Source: Simmondsia chinensis (taxonomy: Eukaryota; Streptophyta; Magnoliopsida; Caryophyllales; Simmondsiaceae). Taken from it: 64,000 nucleotides of DNA. Shown piece by piece: positions 43,788 to 55,458 of this stretch (position 1 is the stretch's first letter; the number at the start of each line of letters is the position of its first letter). The stretch lies in contig JAGTTD010000025.1 of the NCBI GenBank assembly GCA_018398585.1, forward strand, positions 14,699,578 through 14,763,577. Reading direction: 5' to 3'. Below the pieces are notes generated by a model, which worked only from the letters and a program-made list of their open reading frames with translations, made no database searches and was not told where the DNA came from. Position numbers and translations under genes: made by a program.

Positions 43788-45766
43788 ATTGAAAAGATAG
43801 GAACATTTTATAGTTTTAGCAAAAGATAAAGGGGTTTTCTGATATTTACACAAAAATAACACTTTTAATTAATTATAATAATAGCATTATAAATTTTAAA
43901 AATAAAAAAAATTTTAAAATTTTTCATACAAATATTATAAGATTTAATATAATAATTTTTATGAAAAATAAATTTCAAATTCTATTAACAAATTTAAAAT
44001 TAAAAAATATAGAGAATTAAAAAATTTGAAATTAAATATGGAAAATTAACATTGTTCGGAAAAATTTTGAAAAAGGCAAAGCTAAAAAAATTATTTTCTA
44101 CTCCTGTGCTAACGATACACTGTTGAGTTCTCGAGCTTATGTCCCAATTTATTTATAATGCAATGATATCTATTCTTTCAATTTCGCATACACAATAAGT
44201 CAGATTTCCACCAAACTGTACTATCATGCATACAATGACGACCCAAACACACCACTCCTCCGATAGCAGGGTCGCACGAAGCTAGTTCGGGTGAGAACTA
44301 TTCTCAATTAACCTGTTTTCTTGTAACTATTACTAAACATGATTAGCTCACCACTTTATCTTAATATCTAACATAACACAATAGAGCTCCTCGGGGAGGC
44401 TAATGCATCACTCTAGTCAGCGTGGTAGCATCGCTTCTCTGCACTTTGGTTTATTCCAATAGAAGTCTAACCCTGTATTCTGGAAACCGACATCCTCTGC
44501 AGGGAAGTCTATCGATCTAGTATACTGCTAGACCGGTAATGGAGACCGTGAGGTTACAACAATTGAAACCTCACTCCCACATGATTTTTAAAACTAGTGG
44601 TTTTTAGTTAACTTGCATTTACAACCTAGATTATCTCATAACTTCCTTTATAATCTCATTCAAGAATTAACCAAAATTAATTAATTTATTTATTCCAATC
44701 ATTATCTTTTTACAACATCGATTATCTTATAATCTTGCTTTTGAATTTCATTCTAAATTTATTCAATAAAATTAATTAATTAATTACACTTTTAAAAATG
44801 GTACCATAGATTATCTTATAACCTATTCTTTAGAATCTCATTCTAAATTAAATAAATTAATATAAATTATTTTATTTTTTTTTAATTTAAAACAATACTG
44901 AAATTTAGATTATCTCATAATCTATTTTTAGAATCTAATTCTAAAATTAAATTAATTATTAAAATTAGTAGCGATTTAGAGCTTAGACTATCTCATAGTC
45001 TATTTTAAAATCTTATTCTAAAATTAAATTAATTAGTAAAATTATTTTTTTATGTTTAAAATAATATTAACTTAAACTATCTCATAGTCTATTTTAGAAT
45101 CTTATTCTAAAATAATTTAAAATAACTTTAATTTAAAATAATATGGATTTACAACTTAGATTATCTCACAATCTAATTTTAGAATCACATTATAAAAAGA
45201 AATTAATTAATAAAATAATTAATTTAATTATTATGTAAATAAGCACTGACGTCTAAAAGTCCCAAAAACAAATAATAAAATATATTTTTTTTAAATCCGA
45301 GGCTGAAAGTTGGCGTCGCTGACGTCAGCAATTGACTCCATGTCAATTGTTTTTTAATTAAAATAATCAATTAAAAAATAATTGAATGTAATCTCATTAG
45401 ATCAATTTTATCCGATTTCGCAAATCATATCAAACATGCATAATCTCATTATACAAATAACATAATTGAAAGTTTATAAATTGATATATCCAAATTTATG
45501 ATTAATTCATTAACGATTTAAACAATTTAAACCAATACCATAAATAATCTATTTAGCTATTAATTCTTTAACGATTTAAATAATTTTAAGCTGTTACTTT
45601 AAATAACCTAGTTAATTATTAATTCTTTTAATGATTTAAATAACTTTAAATCGCTATTTAAGAAAACTTTCCTTCTTAATAAAATATCTATTTTATTAAA
45701 TCATAAATCTATTTATTTCGATCTTATTATACATATTCATGTATATTATGAATGTAAGTAGAGATT
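43788..45766 (-). other. AT-rich non-coding stretch, likely leader of the LTR element at 45782
   Basis: No coding region is seen. Phrases such as 'agattatctcataatct' and 'ttagaatcttattctaaa' recur between about 44630 and 45200, giving a loose repetitive texture. As it lies downstream of a minus-strand PBS (45767-45781), it is probably the internal region of a non-autonomous or truncated element. Confidence 0.5.
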
Positions 45767-45781
45767 GGCTCTGATACCAAT
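45767..45781 (-). promoter_or_regulatory. Primer-binding site, with duplicated PBS/LTR junction
   Basis: The minus strand reads ATTGGTATCAGAGCC next to an LTR end CCCAACA. The junction text CTCTGATACCAATTGTTGGG (45769-45788) is repeated with two changes at 45798-45817. Confidence 0.75.
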
Positions 45782-47284
45782 TGTTGGGAAAAATTAACTC
45801 TGATGCAAATTGTTGGGTTCACAGTTCTCAACTATGGTCACAACAAAAGCCATCGATTAGAGCACTCAGAGTAGAAGACTCTTCTCGCCACTTATTCCCC
45901 CAGTCAGAGAGTCATGCTTCGTGACTCCTCACGTATGAGAGCTCTTGGGAATAAGGTTATCTCTATAAATCCCTTTGCTTTAATGCCGGTTGTTCGGACG
46001 AATTTCAAAAATTCTCCCTCCTTTTATAAATTTTACGCAGCGGAAGGGGTTAAGAATTCATAATTCCAAATCTAGGATTGATTTAAAATTCCTAATTTTA
46101 AATCTACAAATTTAAATTCATAATTTAAATCTATAGATCTAAATTCTTAATTTAGATCTACAAGCCTTTTACTCTAATACGTTCATAACAATACATAAAC
46201 TTAAACAAGCATAAGAATAAATATTATAAATAAATAGAAAACCGAAAGCTAAAAGAAGAAGGAAAGAAAACATACCTAAAATTAAATCTAGCTCCACATG
46301 AATTAAATTAATCATCTCATGAAATAATTTAATTATCATTTAATAAGACTTAATTACACTAAATAAATCTTACTACACTCGAGACTTAAACCATTTATTT
46401 GATATATCTCTGATAGACTGTATTGATGACAACAATCTCTCCACTAGATGCCCGTGATGAAGAGTAAGTATAACTACTACCATTATCCTTCTCATAGCTT
46501 GTCCATTAGTTACCGACTCGCCCTTCACTGAATAATTCATTTATACTTGAACATATTCACAGTATAAATTCCAAATGTCAAACACTTGGAATACTTTCTC
46601 CAAATTTTTTGAACTAACCAAATATTTGAGAATCAAGTAAGGGGACATCTGTATCTCATAAGTGATTGTAGATTCCCTATTTAATACATGATCCTTGTCA
46701 CACTTCACGCTACTACCCAGTGTACGTGGGAATTCAATCGTGCTTTTTGATCTTACTTAGAGTACACCAAAGTATTTAACACTCCATGCACAAGTCCAGA
46801 ATGCTCTTAAGATTTAGAGTTGTTGTTCAAATAGTACAAGATGAATCATTCATCTCTGATAGTAGTCTAGAAACAAGCAACTCACATGGTCCAACTCAGT
46901 GTGCCAATCTCATTAAGCACACCAGCATAAAACTTTTGGATCACCATCCACATAACCAAGACAAGTCATCTAAAGTGTCACGTTATAGTCTTAGCATACA
47001 AATGGTCCAAACTTGTCTTCGACTACAAGTCTTTTACATAGTAATTCACACCATTTATTCCAAGTCTATCTGTGGGTTAATCTCATAAACCACTTAGAAC
47101 AAACATATAAATTGTAGTATGAGGACTATACCCATCTCATGGATGTTTCCAAAAAGGAAATCACATGCAATATAAATACTCGCTTACAAAAATTTAACAA
47201 AGAAACGACTGAAAATTTAATTTTATTCTTTAATAAAATAAAATTAGAAGAATAAATATGGATTTTAGGACATTACTCCTAACA
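45782..47284 (-). repeat. 5' LTR of an Angela/Tork-like Copia element
   Basis: On the minus strand it starts TGTTAGGAGTAATGTCCTAA and ends TTCCCAACA before the PBS, about 1.5 kb. This start and end are like those of plant Angela/Tork-type Copia LTRs from memory. The ORFs inside (for example 46786-47088) show no known domain. Its 3' partner is not in the window. On its right it abuts the N-terminal region of the hAT gene, whose left terminus is missing. Confidence 0.65.
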
Positions 47285-47339
47285 CGTACTTTTTAGAACC
47301 CGCCAGGTCACCTCCCTGCACATACACCTGTGATTGGGA

Positions 47340-48607
47340 ACATGAAGACCTTTACGAGCACGGTTATCCTGAATCGGATGCTACGGGATGTTCTGAACCC
47401 GAACCCACACCCACAAACAATAAAACTCAAACCCACACCTCTACGAGCAATAGTAGATGTTGCACTAGTGATGTACGGAAACATTTTACACTAGATCGTG
47501 AACATGCTAAAGCATATTGTACTTTATGTGATCCTCCAAAAGCTTTCAGGCATCCGCTTAACATTGGGACTGTCACTTTAAAAAGATACCTACAAAGAAG
47601 CCACCCCAAATTAAATACGGATATAACCGAACAAAATCTCATACATCAAGTGACTGGTGCACTTGCAAACCTTAAGTTTACACAAGAAACTACTGGACAC
47701 AAATTAATGAGATACGTCATTTCGGCTGAAAAGCCATTTACCACCAACGAAAACCCTAGATTTGTTCTGTGCTATAAAATTGTGTTAAACCTTGCTGCTC
47801 AAAAGGTCCCTTAGAACACTTTGAAGAGGGATGCATGTAAAGAATTTGTAAATATGAAAAATAAACTTGAAGAAATTTTAAAGACGAAAAAGAGCATGGT
47901 CTCGTTGACGTCCAACACGTGGAAGACAAAATCTGACTTACATTTCATGTGCATAACTGCACATTGTATTGATTATTTCAACATTATGCAAAAAACAATA
48001 ATTCATTTTCGCCTATTTGAATATCCCCACCGTGTTTATGTAATCACGGGTGTCATTATGAATGTATACAGTGAGTGGAGGACAGAAAGCAAAATTTTTC
48101 AGCATTACTTTTGATAATGCTACTACTGATACTTCATCTGTTAAATAATTAATTAGATATATAAGGCCCATGTTAGATGGAAAATGTTTAGATTTACGTT
48201 ACATCTGTCATATATTGCATTTAATGGAAATAGATGGCATGCAACTTATAAATTTTTCTTTGTTAGTTTTAAGACAAGTAATTAAAGTAAATAAGACATC
48301 CGGAATTGGGCAAAAAAAGAAAATGTAATGAACTGTGAAACGCACATGGCATTCCTTTTAAACTATTTAAATTAGATACATGTAATAGGTGGTCATCCAT
48401 GGTTTTAATGTTAAAAAGATGCATACCATACAAAGACGTCTTAATTGAGTTTGTACGGTAAAATCATGCAGATCTAAGGTCTTTTGATCTAGAAATATAA
48501 ATTGGGATATAATTAATGAAATCTTTAAATTTTTTGTTATTTTTAAAGAGGGTACCATATTTTTTTCTTGATGTTATTTCCCAACCACTCCGCATGCAAT
48601 ATCAAAA
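47340..48607 (+). pseudogene. hAT transposase, N-terminal and central part
   Basis: The frame has a Pro/Thr-rich N-terminus and a BED-type zinc finger (AYCTLCDPPKAFRHP, then LKRYLQRSHPK, where the first His of the finger looks changed to Tyr). A hAT core follows: KPFTTNENPRFVLCYKIVLN, RDACKEFVNMKNKLEEILKT and VSLTSNTWKTKSDLHFMCIT. Further on are DNATTDTSS and YICHILHLMEIDGMQLIN. Stops at 47813 and 48113 and several frameshifts after 48110 break it. The gene is interrupted at 48607 by an LTR element and continues at 57691. Related to RICESLEEPER/Ac-type transposases by motif memory. Confidence 0.8.
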
Positions 48608-48943
48608 TGTTACAGGGTAAAACCCGATCAGACCCTCAAACACGAGTCAACATACCAAGGACTGAGATTATATTGATAAACCCTAAAAAGGGAAGGATTA
48701 CATAGATTTTAAGAGAGAGGGGGAAAGAAGTAGAAGAAGATAGATAGGGGGAGAGTTAGAAAGAAATTAGGGGAGAGAGATAGATTGTTTAATATTTTTG
48801 GCATCCTCTCATCTTCCTCTAACCTTCTATTTATAGAGTTAGGGGAGGGTATTATCGTAATTAACTACTTAACCGATATTTATTTATACCTAAATTATCC
48901 CGCACTTAACTATTATATTTTTTTCACTGTATCAATACCTTTC
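48608..48943 (-). repeat. 3' LTR of the non-autonomous element
   Basis: Plus strand TGTTACAGGGTAAAACCCGA to CACTGTATCA. The minus strand therefore starts TGATACAGTG and ends CCTGTAACA. TATA-like CTCTATAAATAGAAGG near 48830. Preceded on the minus strand by TTTAACGGGGAAAGGTAT, a polypurine-like tract. Confidence 0.85.
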
Positions 48944-49379
48944 CCCGTTAAAGATCCTTGTCCTCAATGATCTAGATATTAATACTTGAATTAGTGACCC
49001 TCCGGGGTCAAATGCTAAAATTACAAACACTAAAATTTTTATGTAAAATATAACTAAAATGCTAAGGGTAAAAATATAATTATGGCTAGCAAATTCACAA
49101 CCTCCAGCCCTATTTCTCATGCGTTGCTCAAGCCCAACCTTCGAAACCCTAACCCTAACACCACCAAAGCGGCAGATCGGTGTTCCGGTGTCATTGGGTG
49201 GCGCGTCATCGAGGGTATGGCGGCGAGTAAGGTGCGAACCGGTCTGGAGGAGGTGGTGGTGAGTCTCGATCGTCGTGGCATTGTACCCCTCCTTTGAACT
49301 GACGGCCAGTACGCACGAAGGAGGTGGTTCCTCGATGATCGGCGACGGCTCGTCTACTCCCGGAGGCTCCGGTGCCCTC
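48944..49379 (-). repeat. 3' internal end of the non-autonomous element
   Basis: No intact frame. On the minus strand it ends 'attgaggacaaggatcttt' before the polypurine tract. A plus-strand frame here (49082-49297) is on the wrong strand and without known motifs. The Athila TSD CCCTC (49375-49379) is at its right edge. Confidence 0.6.
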
Positions 49380-50914
49380 TAATGTGTTTTTCTACGTCTA
49401 TCAAAATTTAATATAAAACCCTATCTATTAAACACACCTAAATTGAAGTGTAGGACGAGAGGGTGTCGAACCACAGGGACTAAGAGTGTGTAAGTTTAAT
49501 CTATGACCTAAATGATTTAAGGAAAAGTGATATCTTTGTGTTAATTAATCTAGAAAACGACAATTAAACTAAAGTAATCTACTACTGATCGGGAACGTGT
49601 ATTAAATTGGAGTCTAGGGTTTCGAATCTATCATTAGCCAATTATTTTTGCGTTAACTCTTAAATTGAGATTATTGATTGTCACACGGATAGTGGTTTAG
49701 GCTACAAGCTTCAACCTATTAAGGTAATGTTGTTAGTATTGCGTATTGACCCTATCTCGCTAAAGCATAAGGAAAATAAGCTCTACCTAAAGTATTATTA
49801 ATTATTACGTATTGACCCTATCTAGCTAAAGCATAGAGAAGATAGGCTTTAATTAACAATTTGGTTAATTCTATTGCTCGATTAATTAATTCTAAGGCTA
49901 CAAGCACAAAATATTAATTTATAAATATCAATATCAACAATTAAAGGTTATAAACTCAATAATCATATCAATTGAATAAACAACAAAAATATAATACTTC
50001 AAAGTATTTATCTCAACTATGTTCAAAAAAAGTATTTATCTCAACCAAACAATTCATGTAAACAATCAAATTAACCCAAATTAAAAGTAAACAAAAGTAA
50101 AGGCTAAGACTTCATCTAACTCCAGAGAGCAAGTTAGCTCTCCATCAAGGATGAACCGGTGAAGGAGGAGATGAACGAACTAATGTCGGTCTTCACGCTA
50201 ATTTGGCTCTCGTTCCAATTTAACAAAAAAATAGAAAAAATAATATAAAATTCTGGGAGAGAGAGAGAGCTAAGAGAAAGGAGAGAAAACAGGGACGGTG
50301 AACCCAGTGAGAGAGGACTATCCCTAGAAATCCCAAAATCAAACCTTTTATCCTCACAAACACCGACCCTACTTCTTCTCTGTGCCCTACTGGATTTGGG
50401 CCGTGGTCTGGGCTTTGGGTCGCGGTTGACGCTGGTGACCTAGTGTGGGCCGGAGATCTGGGACGATGGGCCGATGATGGTGTTGCTGGTAGTCGAATCT
50501 GGCCGGGGTGAGTCCAAGCTGGCGCGGGCTGTCTGGGCTGGAGTTGGGCCGGAGGTGATGCTGCAGTGCTGGACCTGGTGTCGGTGAAGTTGGGCAGTGG
50601 TTGATGATGTTGGTGTTGGGCTTGGTGTTGGTGTACAGGGGCTGTTGGGCTGGGCTGGTGCAGGTTGGTGCTGCGTGTTGGGCCCGATATGGGTCATGCT
50701 CGAGTTATATGTTCATGTCCCGAATCTCAATTGACTTGATTTAATTGTTTACGCATCGAGTTTGTCTTATTTGCACCAGATTTGAAAATTTTCGGAACTT
50801 TAATTTCAAACCTGTTAAACATAAAAATTGCCAAAATGAGTGTAGAACTATAATTAAATAGGTGCAAAATAATTAAAATAACACTTAAAAGATGCGTAAA
50901 TCTGAGATGCATCA
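49380..50914 (-). repeat. Athila 3' LTR
   Basis: Plus strand TAATGTGTTTTTCTACGTC (TG mutated to TA) to GAGATGCATCA. Followed on the right by TCACCCTCACACCTA, whose complement is the polypurine tract. The Pro/Thr/Gln-rich frames on its minus strand (50440-50697) come from GC-rich low-complexity DNA and are not genes. Confidence 0.9.
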
Positions 50915-52223
50915 TCACCCTCACACCTAACCTTTGCTAGTCCTCGAGCAAAGCATATGATTTAACATAAAAACTACAATGACCATCTGCCCCAACCATT
51001 CCAACCTTCACCCATTTTTTCGAGATTAACACCTATATTACAATTCAAGACAAGATTAAATCGTTTAGAGCATTCTCCAATTCCATGAATTTAGATGATT
51101 AAACTTCAAAACTCATCATAGAATTTCTTAAACCTTGTATCAACTAATAGGGACTACTCAAGCAATTTAAGCACACAGGTGAAAGTGATTAGGATTTCAT
51201 GTCACAGAATCTCCTCAAATTCTCGCTTCCAACCAAATATATAAAGGTTTTGTGCACCCACACCATTGAATCACCTAAACACATGCCTATACATAGAGAA
51301 ATTTTAAGTGGCATATGAGTGACCACTTTGCAACATTCTGACCTCAGTATAGTACAAAAGAACAACTTTGTCATGAATGTATACCAGTTTTTACTTTTTC
51401 TTTTTCTTGTGCCTTTTCTTTAGGAGGAAACCCTTTTTTCTTTTTCTTTTTTTTATTTTCATTTTTTTCTTCTTTTTGTTTCCTCTTTCTTTTCTGTCCA
51501 TTTTGGACTTTTTTTTTTATAACACGTACTTCATTATTACAATTGACATTGACCAACCAGTACTTTGCATAACATCAAGGGCAAGGATTAGGATAAGCCA
51601 ATAGGGTAGGCTTGCAAAACTCAAGATATATGAGGTTGTTTACTCAAATTCTTCAGATTTTCCACAACATGAAAGTCCTGTGCTCAATGAATATGTGAGC
51701 GGCATGAGTAGAACCCATTAATATCAACAATAATCAACAACACTCATTAACAAGTATGAAGTAGAATCATTTAATTTCATGGAATTAAGAGAACAAAATA
51801 AGCAACTAATCCCACTGTCATCATAACATACGCGTCGATCAAGGGAAACTTGGCTAAACGGTTATAATGCACGCTCAAAATGTACAAAACGATGTTCAAA
51901 ATTTTAAAAATTTGACCAAAAATGAGCATAAGCAAATGAGCCTCACCCCCACACCTAAATCATGCTTTGCCCTCAATGCAACAACATTAATCATTAAAGC
52001 ACAAGAGATAGGTGAGATGGAGCAATACAACCTGATGAGACGGCGTGGACATGTATATATGATTCCTTCAACTTGGCACAAGAACCTGAAAAGAGAGAAA
52101 ACAAGCCTCGAAGCAACTAATTAAGTCAAAAACTAAATGAAAACAAGAAATTACAAACCTAGGCTACCTCCTAGGAGCGCTAAGTTTTACGCCTTCAGCC
52201 GAGCGCAATGGGTCCAGCGAAGA
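50915..52223 (-). other. Athila 3' non-coding region
   Basis: No domain is recognised. It includes a T/C-rich low-complexity tract (51390-51520) and, near 52160-52195, minus-strand text 'gcgctcctaggaggtagcct' of the sort seen after pol in Athila-like elements. RNase H C-terminus and integrase would be expected before this; they are deleted. Confidence 0.55.
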
Positions 52224-52679
52224 TCAAGTAATGGCATCTACCAAAGAAGCCACCTCACTGAGCTCACCTAAAATAAGATCTACAGCACATTCAGAAGTGT
52301 CACGCATGATTTCAGAAGGGAGAGAATAGTCGGGTGGATGCCTAACGGGAGCAGCAAAAAGTGTAGATCGAAGCTTATGAACAGCTTCCAACCAAGACTC
52401 ATCGAGCTCAACTGATATGCCCTTAGATGGCACACTAGTCATTGGTCTAGTCAAATTCCCACAGTCCTTAAGGAATCCCTTATAGAAACTTGCATGACCT
52501 TGAAAGTCTCTAACTTGCTTCACATTTGAGGGAGGGGACGAGTTCACATTCAAATCTATCATAGCTCTATCAACCTCAATACCCTCCTTAGACAACATAT
52601 GGCCTAGTACAATTTCCTCCTGAACCATAACATCGTGATTCTTCTCCCAACCCAAGACTTCTTTCATGTCCGGGTTCAA
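52224..52679 (-). pseudogene. Athila RT/RNase H rump with internal deletion
   Basis: The frame begins with the first RT residues (LNPDMKEVLGWEKNH). It then jumps to the post-catalytic part (MVQEEIVLGHMLSKEGIEVD) and continues through FQGHASFYKGFLKDCGNLTR and the start of RNase H (PDYSLPSEIMRDTSECAVDL). The RT fingers and palm, including the YxDD loop, are missing, an in-frame loss of very roughly 200 codons compared with the family. After EVASLVDAIT the RNase H stops. Confidence 0.8.
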
Positions 52680-52685
52680 CCTTCG

Positions 52686-53153
52686 TTACATCTCTTTAGA
52701 AGGTTTTGCATTCTCATCATGGGGGTCACTAACTAAAGTAGAGGAGAGTGTGTGATCCACCAAATCATCAACAACATCTACACAAAAACACTCTGACTCA
52801 TCCTCACCAGTGGGTGACGTTGAAGCCCTAAAAATATTTAACCTGATAGTCATGTTTGCAAAGCTAACATCCATTACCCTAGATCTACAATTAATCGTGG
52901 CATTGGCCGTCGCTAAGAAAGGCCGACCTAGAATGACATGGATATAGTTTTTCGGATGACTAGAAGGTTCCATGTCAAGCATAAGGAAATTAGCTGGAAA
53001 CATGGCTTTGTCTACCTTCACCAGTACGTTTGTAAGCTCACCACGGGGGATCCTGGTTGATCTATCCGCTAACTGCAAGGTTACCTTGGTGGGTTGCAAC
53101 TCCCCTAAGCCTAAGTCCTCATAAACCGAGTAAGGAACAATGTTGACACTCTC
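52686..53153 (-). pseudogene. Athila aspartic protease
   Basis: Athila-type retropepsin: IPRGELTNVLVKVDKAMFPA, NFLMLDMEPSSHPKN and VILGRPFLATANATINCRS. The active-site region just upstream (LLDL, then TGA, then ESVN near 53150) has a stop where the family has DLGAS, so the catalytic motif is destroyed. Confidence 0.8.
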
Positions 53154-55090
53154 TCATAAGTCCAGTAAAGCTTTTTCAATCGGGTAGTCTCCAAGTGAAC
53201 AAGAGATGGTGGGGACACTAGGATCTTTATACTTAATTGGAGTGTCACACTTTAGAATAGAGCTCACTTGCTCGGCTAAAAATACTTTTTTAGATAGATG
53301 TGCTCTAGATCCCCTCTTTTTGTTCAGCAAGTCCTTAATGAACTTCGCATAGGCCGGGATCTGTTTAATTGCATCAAGAAGGGGAATGTTTATCTTTATT
53401 TGCCTAAATGTCTCCAAAATATCTTCCCACTTCTTGTCCTTCCCATTTGGATGTGGTGCAACTAAAGCTTGGGGGAAGGGCACTCTCGGTACATATGAGG
53501 AAGGAAGATCAGAGGTCCTGAGAATGGGAAAAGGGTGCATGACCTCATCGGTCGCCTTCTGTCTTTCCTTGCTCTTCTCTTCTCCCTCACCACTTATGGG
53601 TACTTCATTCTCAACACTCACTCCTTTGTCAACCTCCGTCCCACTTCTTGACACTGTAATGGACTTTGCTTGTTCTTGATGGGGAGGATAGTTTTCTTGC
53701 CTCACACAGTTCGTAGGGTTTTCTATGGTTTGGCTAGGGAGTCTTCCCTCATCTCTCCTACTCAAAGTATTAGCTAGTTGACCTATTTGGGTTTCTAGCT
53801 TTGCAATCGATTGTGTATGGGAGTGAAAGAGTTGGGAATTAACTTCTAAACCTCTCAGCGCACTCAAAACTTTCTCTTCAAAATTTGAATTAGAGCTCGA
53901 ATTGATAGGTTGAGAGTAGCTCGAAGCATACCCTTGCGGTTGAAAACTGACAAGCTGAGGCATACAAGATTGTTGAGGTCGTGGGTTCTGTTGTTGTGGC
54001 ATAAACTGTCCCTCTCCTCCTTGCCTCCATGAGAAGTTAGGATGGTTTCTCTAGCCTAGATTGTACGTGTTAGAGTATGGGTCGTTTCGTGAGAATCCTT
54101 GGGCTGCATTGACTTGTTCCTCTGACCACTCCACATAAGGTGAAGCAGAGGGGCAATCATGTGTAGAATGAGAGACACTAGAGTATGAAGAGCAAGCACC
54201 ATACACATTTGAAACATGAGACACATTAGGTACAGTAGAGGAGGCCGGTGTCATCTTAACTAGGGAAGTTAACTGCTCTACGGAAGAGGCAAGAGAGTCT
54301 ACTTTCTTATCTAAGATGGCGGTGTGAGCAATCTCATTTACTCCTCTATTTAACCTAGTAGCATTAAGACGTGCATGTGCTGCCGATTGTTGTGAATTCT
54401 CATTCAAAAGTCTCACGCCTCATCCTCATTCTTCCTGAGGAATTGACCATTGCATGAGGCATCAACAGTTTGTTCACCCTTCTCATTCAATCCATAATAG
54501 AAATTTTGGACTAGTTGCCATTTTGGGATAGCACGATGTGGACAAGCTCGTAAGAGTTTCCTAAACCTATCCCAACTCTAGTGAAACTCCTAAGTAGGAA
54601 GTTGGGTGAAGGTGTTAATAGCTCTCCTAGTAGTGTTAGTCTTACCAATGGGATAAAATTTCTTAAGAAATTCTTGTTGCATTTGAGTCCAAGTACTAAT
54701 CGTCCCACTAGGTATGGTGCCTAACAAATACTTAGCCTTTTCCTTTAAAGAGAAAGGAAAGAGGCGAAATAAGATGGCATCATCACTAATGTTAGGAATC
54801 CTGAAGGTTGAGCAAACCTCCATGAAACTGTCCAAGTGTGTGTACGGGTTCTCATTGCTTAAGCCATGGAATGAAGGAAGCATCTGTATAGTATATGGTG
54901 GCAATCTAATGCAAGACAATGAGGCGTATGTAGTGGGAGTAAAGTAGCCCATAAGTGTACGTGGTTGTTGTTCGTCAGCCATTGCAATTTGTGCTCGGTG
55001 TTGGGCTCTAAGGTCTCTTAAAGTTCTTTCAATTTCAGGGTTGAATATGGTAAGGTCAAGAGACAAAGTGCAACGGCCGTGCATGAACAA
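53154..55090 (-). pseudogene. Athila gag
   Basis: Starts near 55084 (MFMHGRCTLSLDLTIFN). It contains the retrotransposon gag domain: YTIQMLPSFHGLSNENPYTH, LDSFMEVCSTF, DDAILFRLFPFSLKEKAKYL and EFLKKFYPIGKTNTTRRAIN. The C-terminal linker is Gln/Ser-rich (54416-54051 and 54002-53154), with FEEKVLSALRGLEVN and AKLETQIGQLANTLSRRDEG typical of Athila. It is broken by frameshifts near 54590 and 54430-54510 and a stop near 54049. Confidence 0.85.
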
Positions 55091-55438
55091 TTAACCACAC
55101 GGAGCAAGTAAATTAAAAATTAAATAAGCAAAACAAATAAAACAGACAAAACAAATACTAAAAAAAAATACAAATAACAAGATACCCTAAAATCTACTTA
55201 TGCACGAAAATCACAAGAAAAATAATGCTAATAAAAAGAAAACAAATTTTTTTTAAAGAAAAGAGACAATCACAATTAAAGAGAATTAAAAATTAAAAAC
55301 CCTAAATTAAGAATCAAATAAAGATTTCAAATCCTGAGTTGAAAAATAAAGTAAATTAATTTAAAGTTTAAAGAAGAAATAGGAAGTTAAAAATCAAAGT
55401 AAATCACAAAAATAAAATCATGAACGTTGCCTAGTCCC

Positions 55439-55456
55439 CAGCAACGGCGCCAAAAT
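55439..55456 (-). promoter_or_regulatory. Athila primer-binding site (Asp tRNA)
   Basis: The minus strand reads TTTTGGCGCCGTTGCTGGGG just inside the LTR. TGGCGCCGTTGCCGGGGA is the standard Asp-tRNA PBS of Athila. Confidence 0.9.
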
Positions 55457-55458
55457 CT

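Noticed and set aside
46786..47088. 100-residue plus-strand protein
   Set aside because: Lies within a 1.5-kb LTR on the opposite strand and shows no domain signature.
49082..49297. Plus-strand 71-residue protein
   Set aside because: Opposite to the host element, no recognisable motif; probably the complement of degraded internal sequence.
50440..50697. Pro/Thr/Gln-rich protein (also 56186-56741)
   Set aside because: Lies in both Athila LTRs; GC-rich low-complexity DNA, no family match and no conserved start.
51371..51604. Lys-rich or Phe-rich frames
   Set aside because: Come from a T/C-rich low-complexity tract in the Athila 3' non-coding region.
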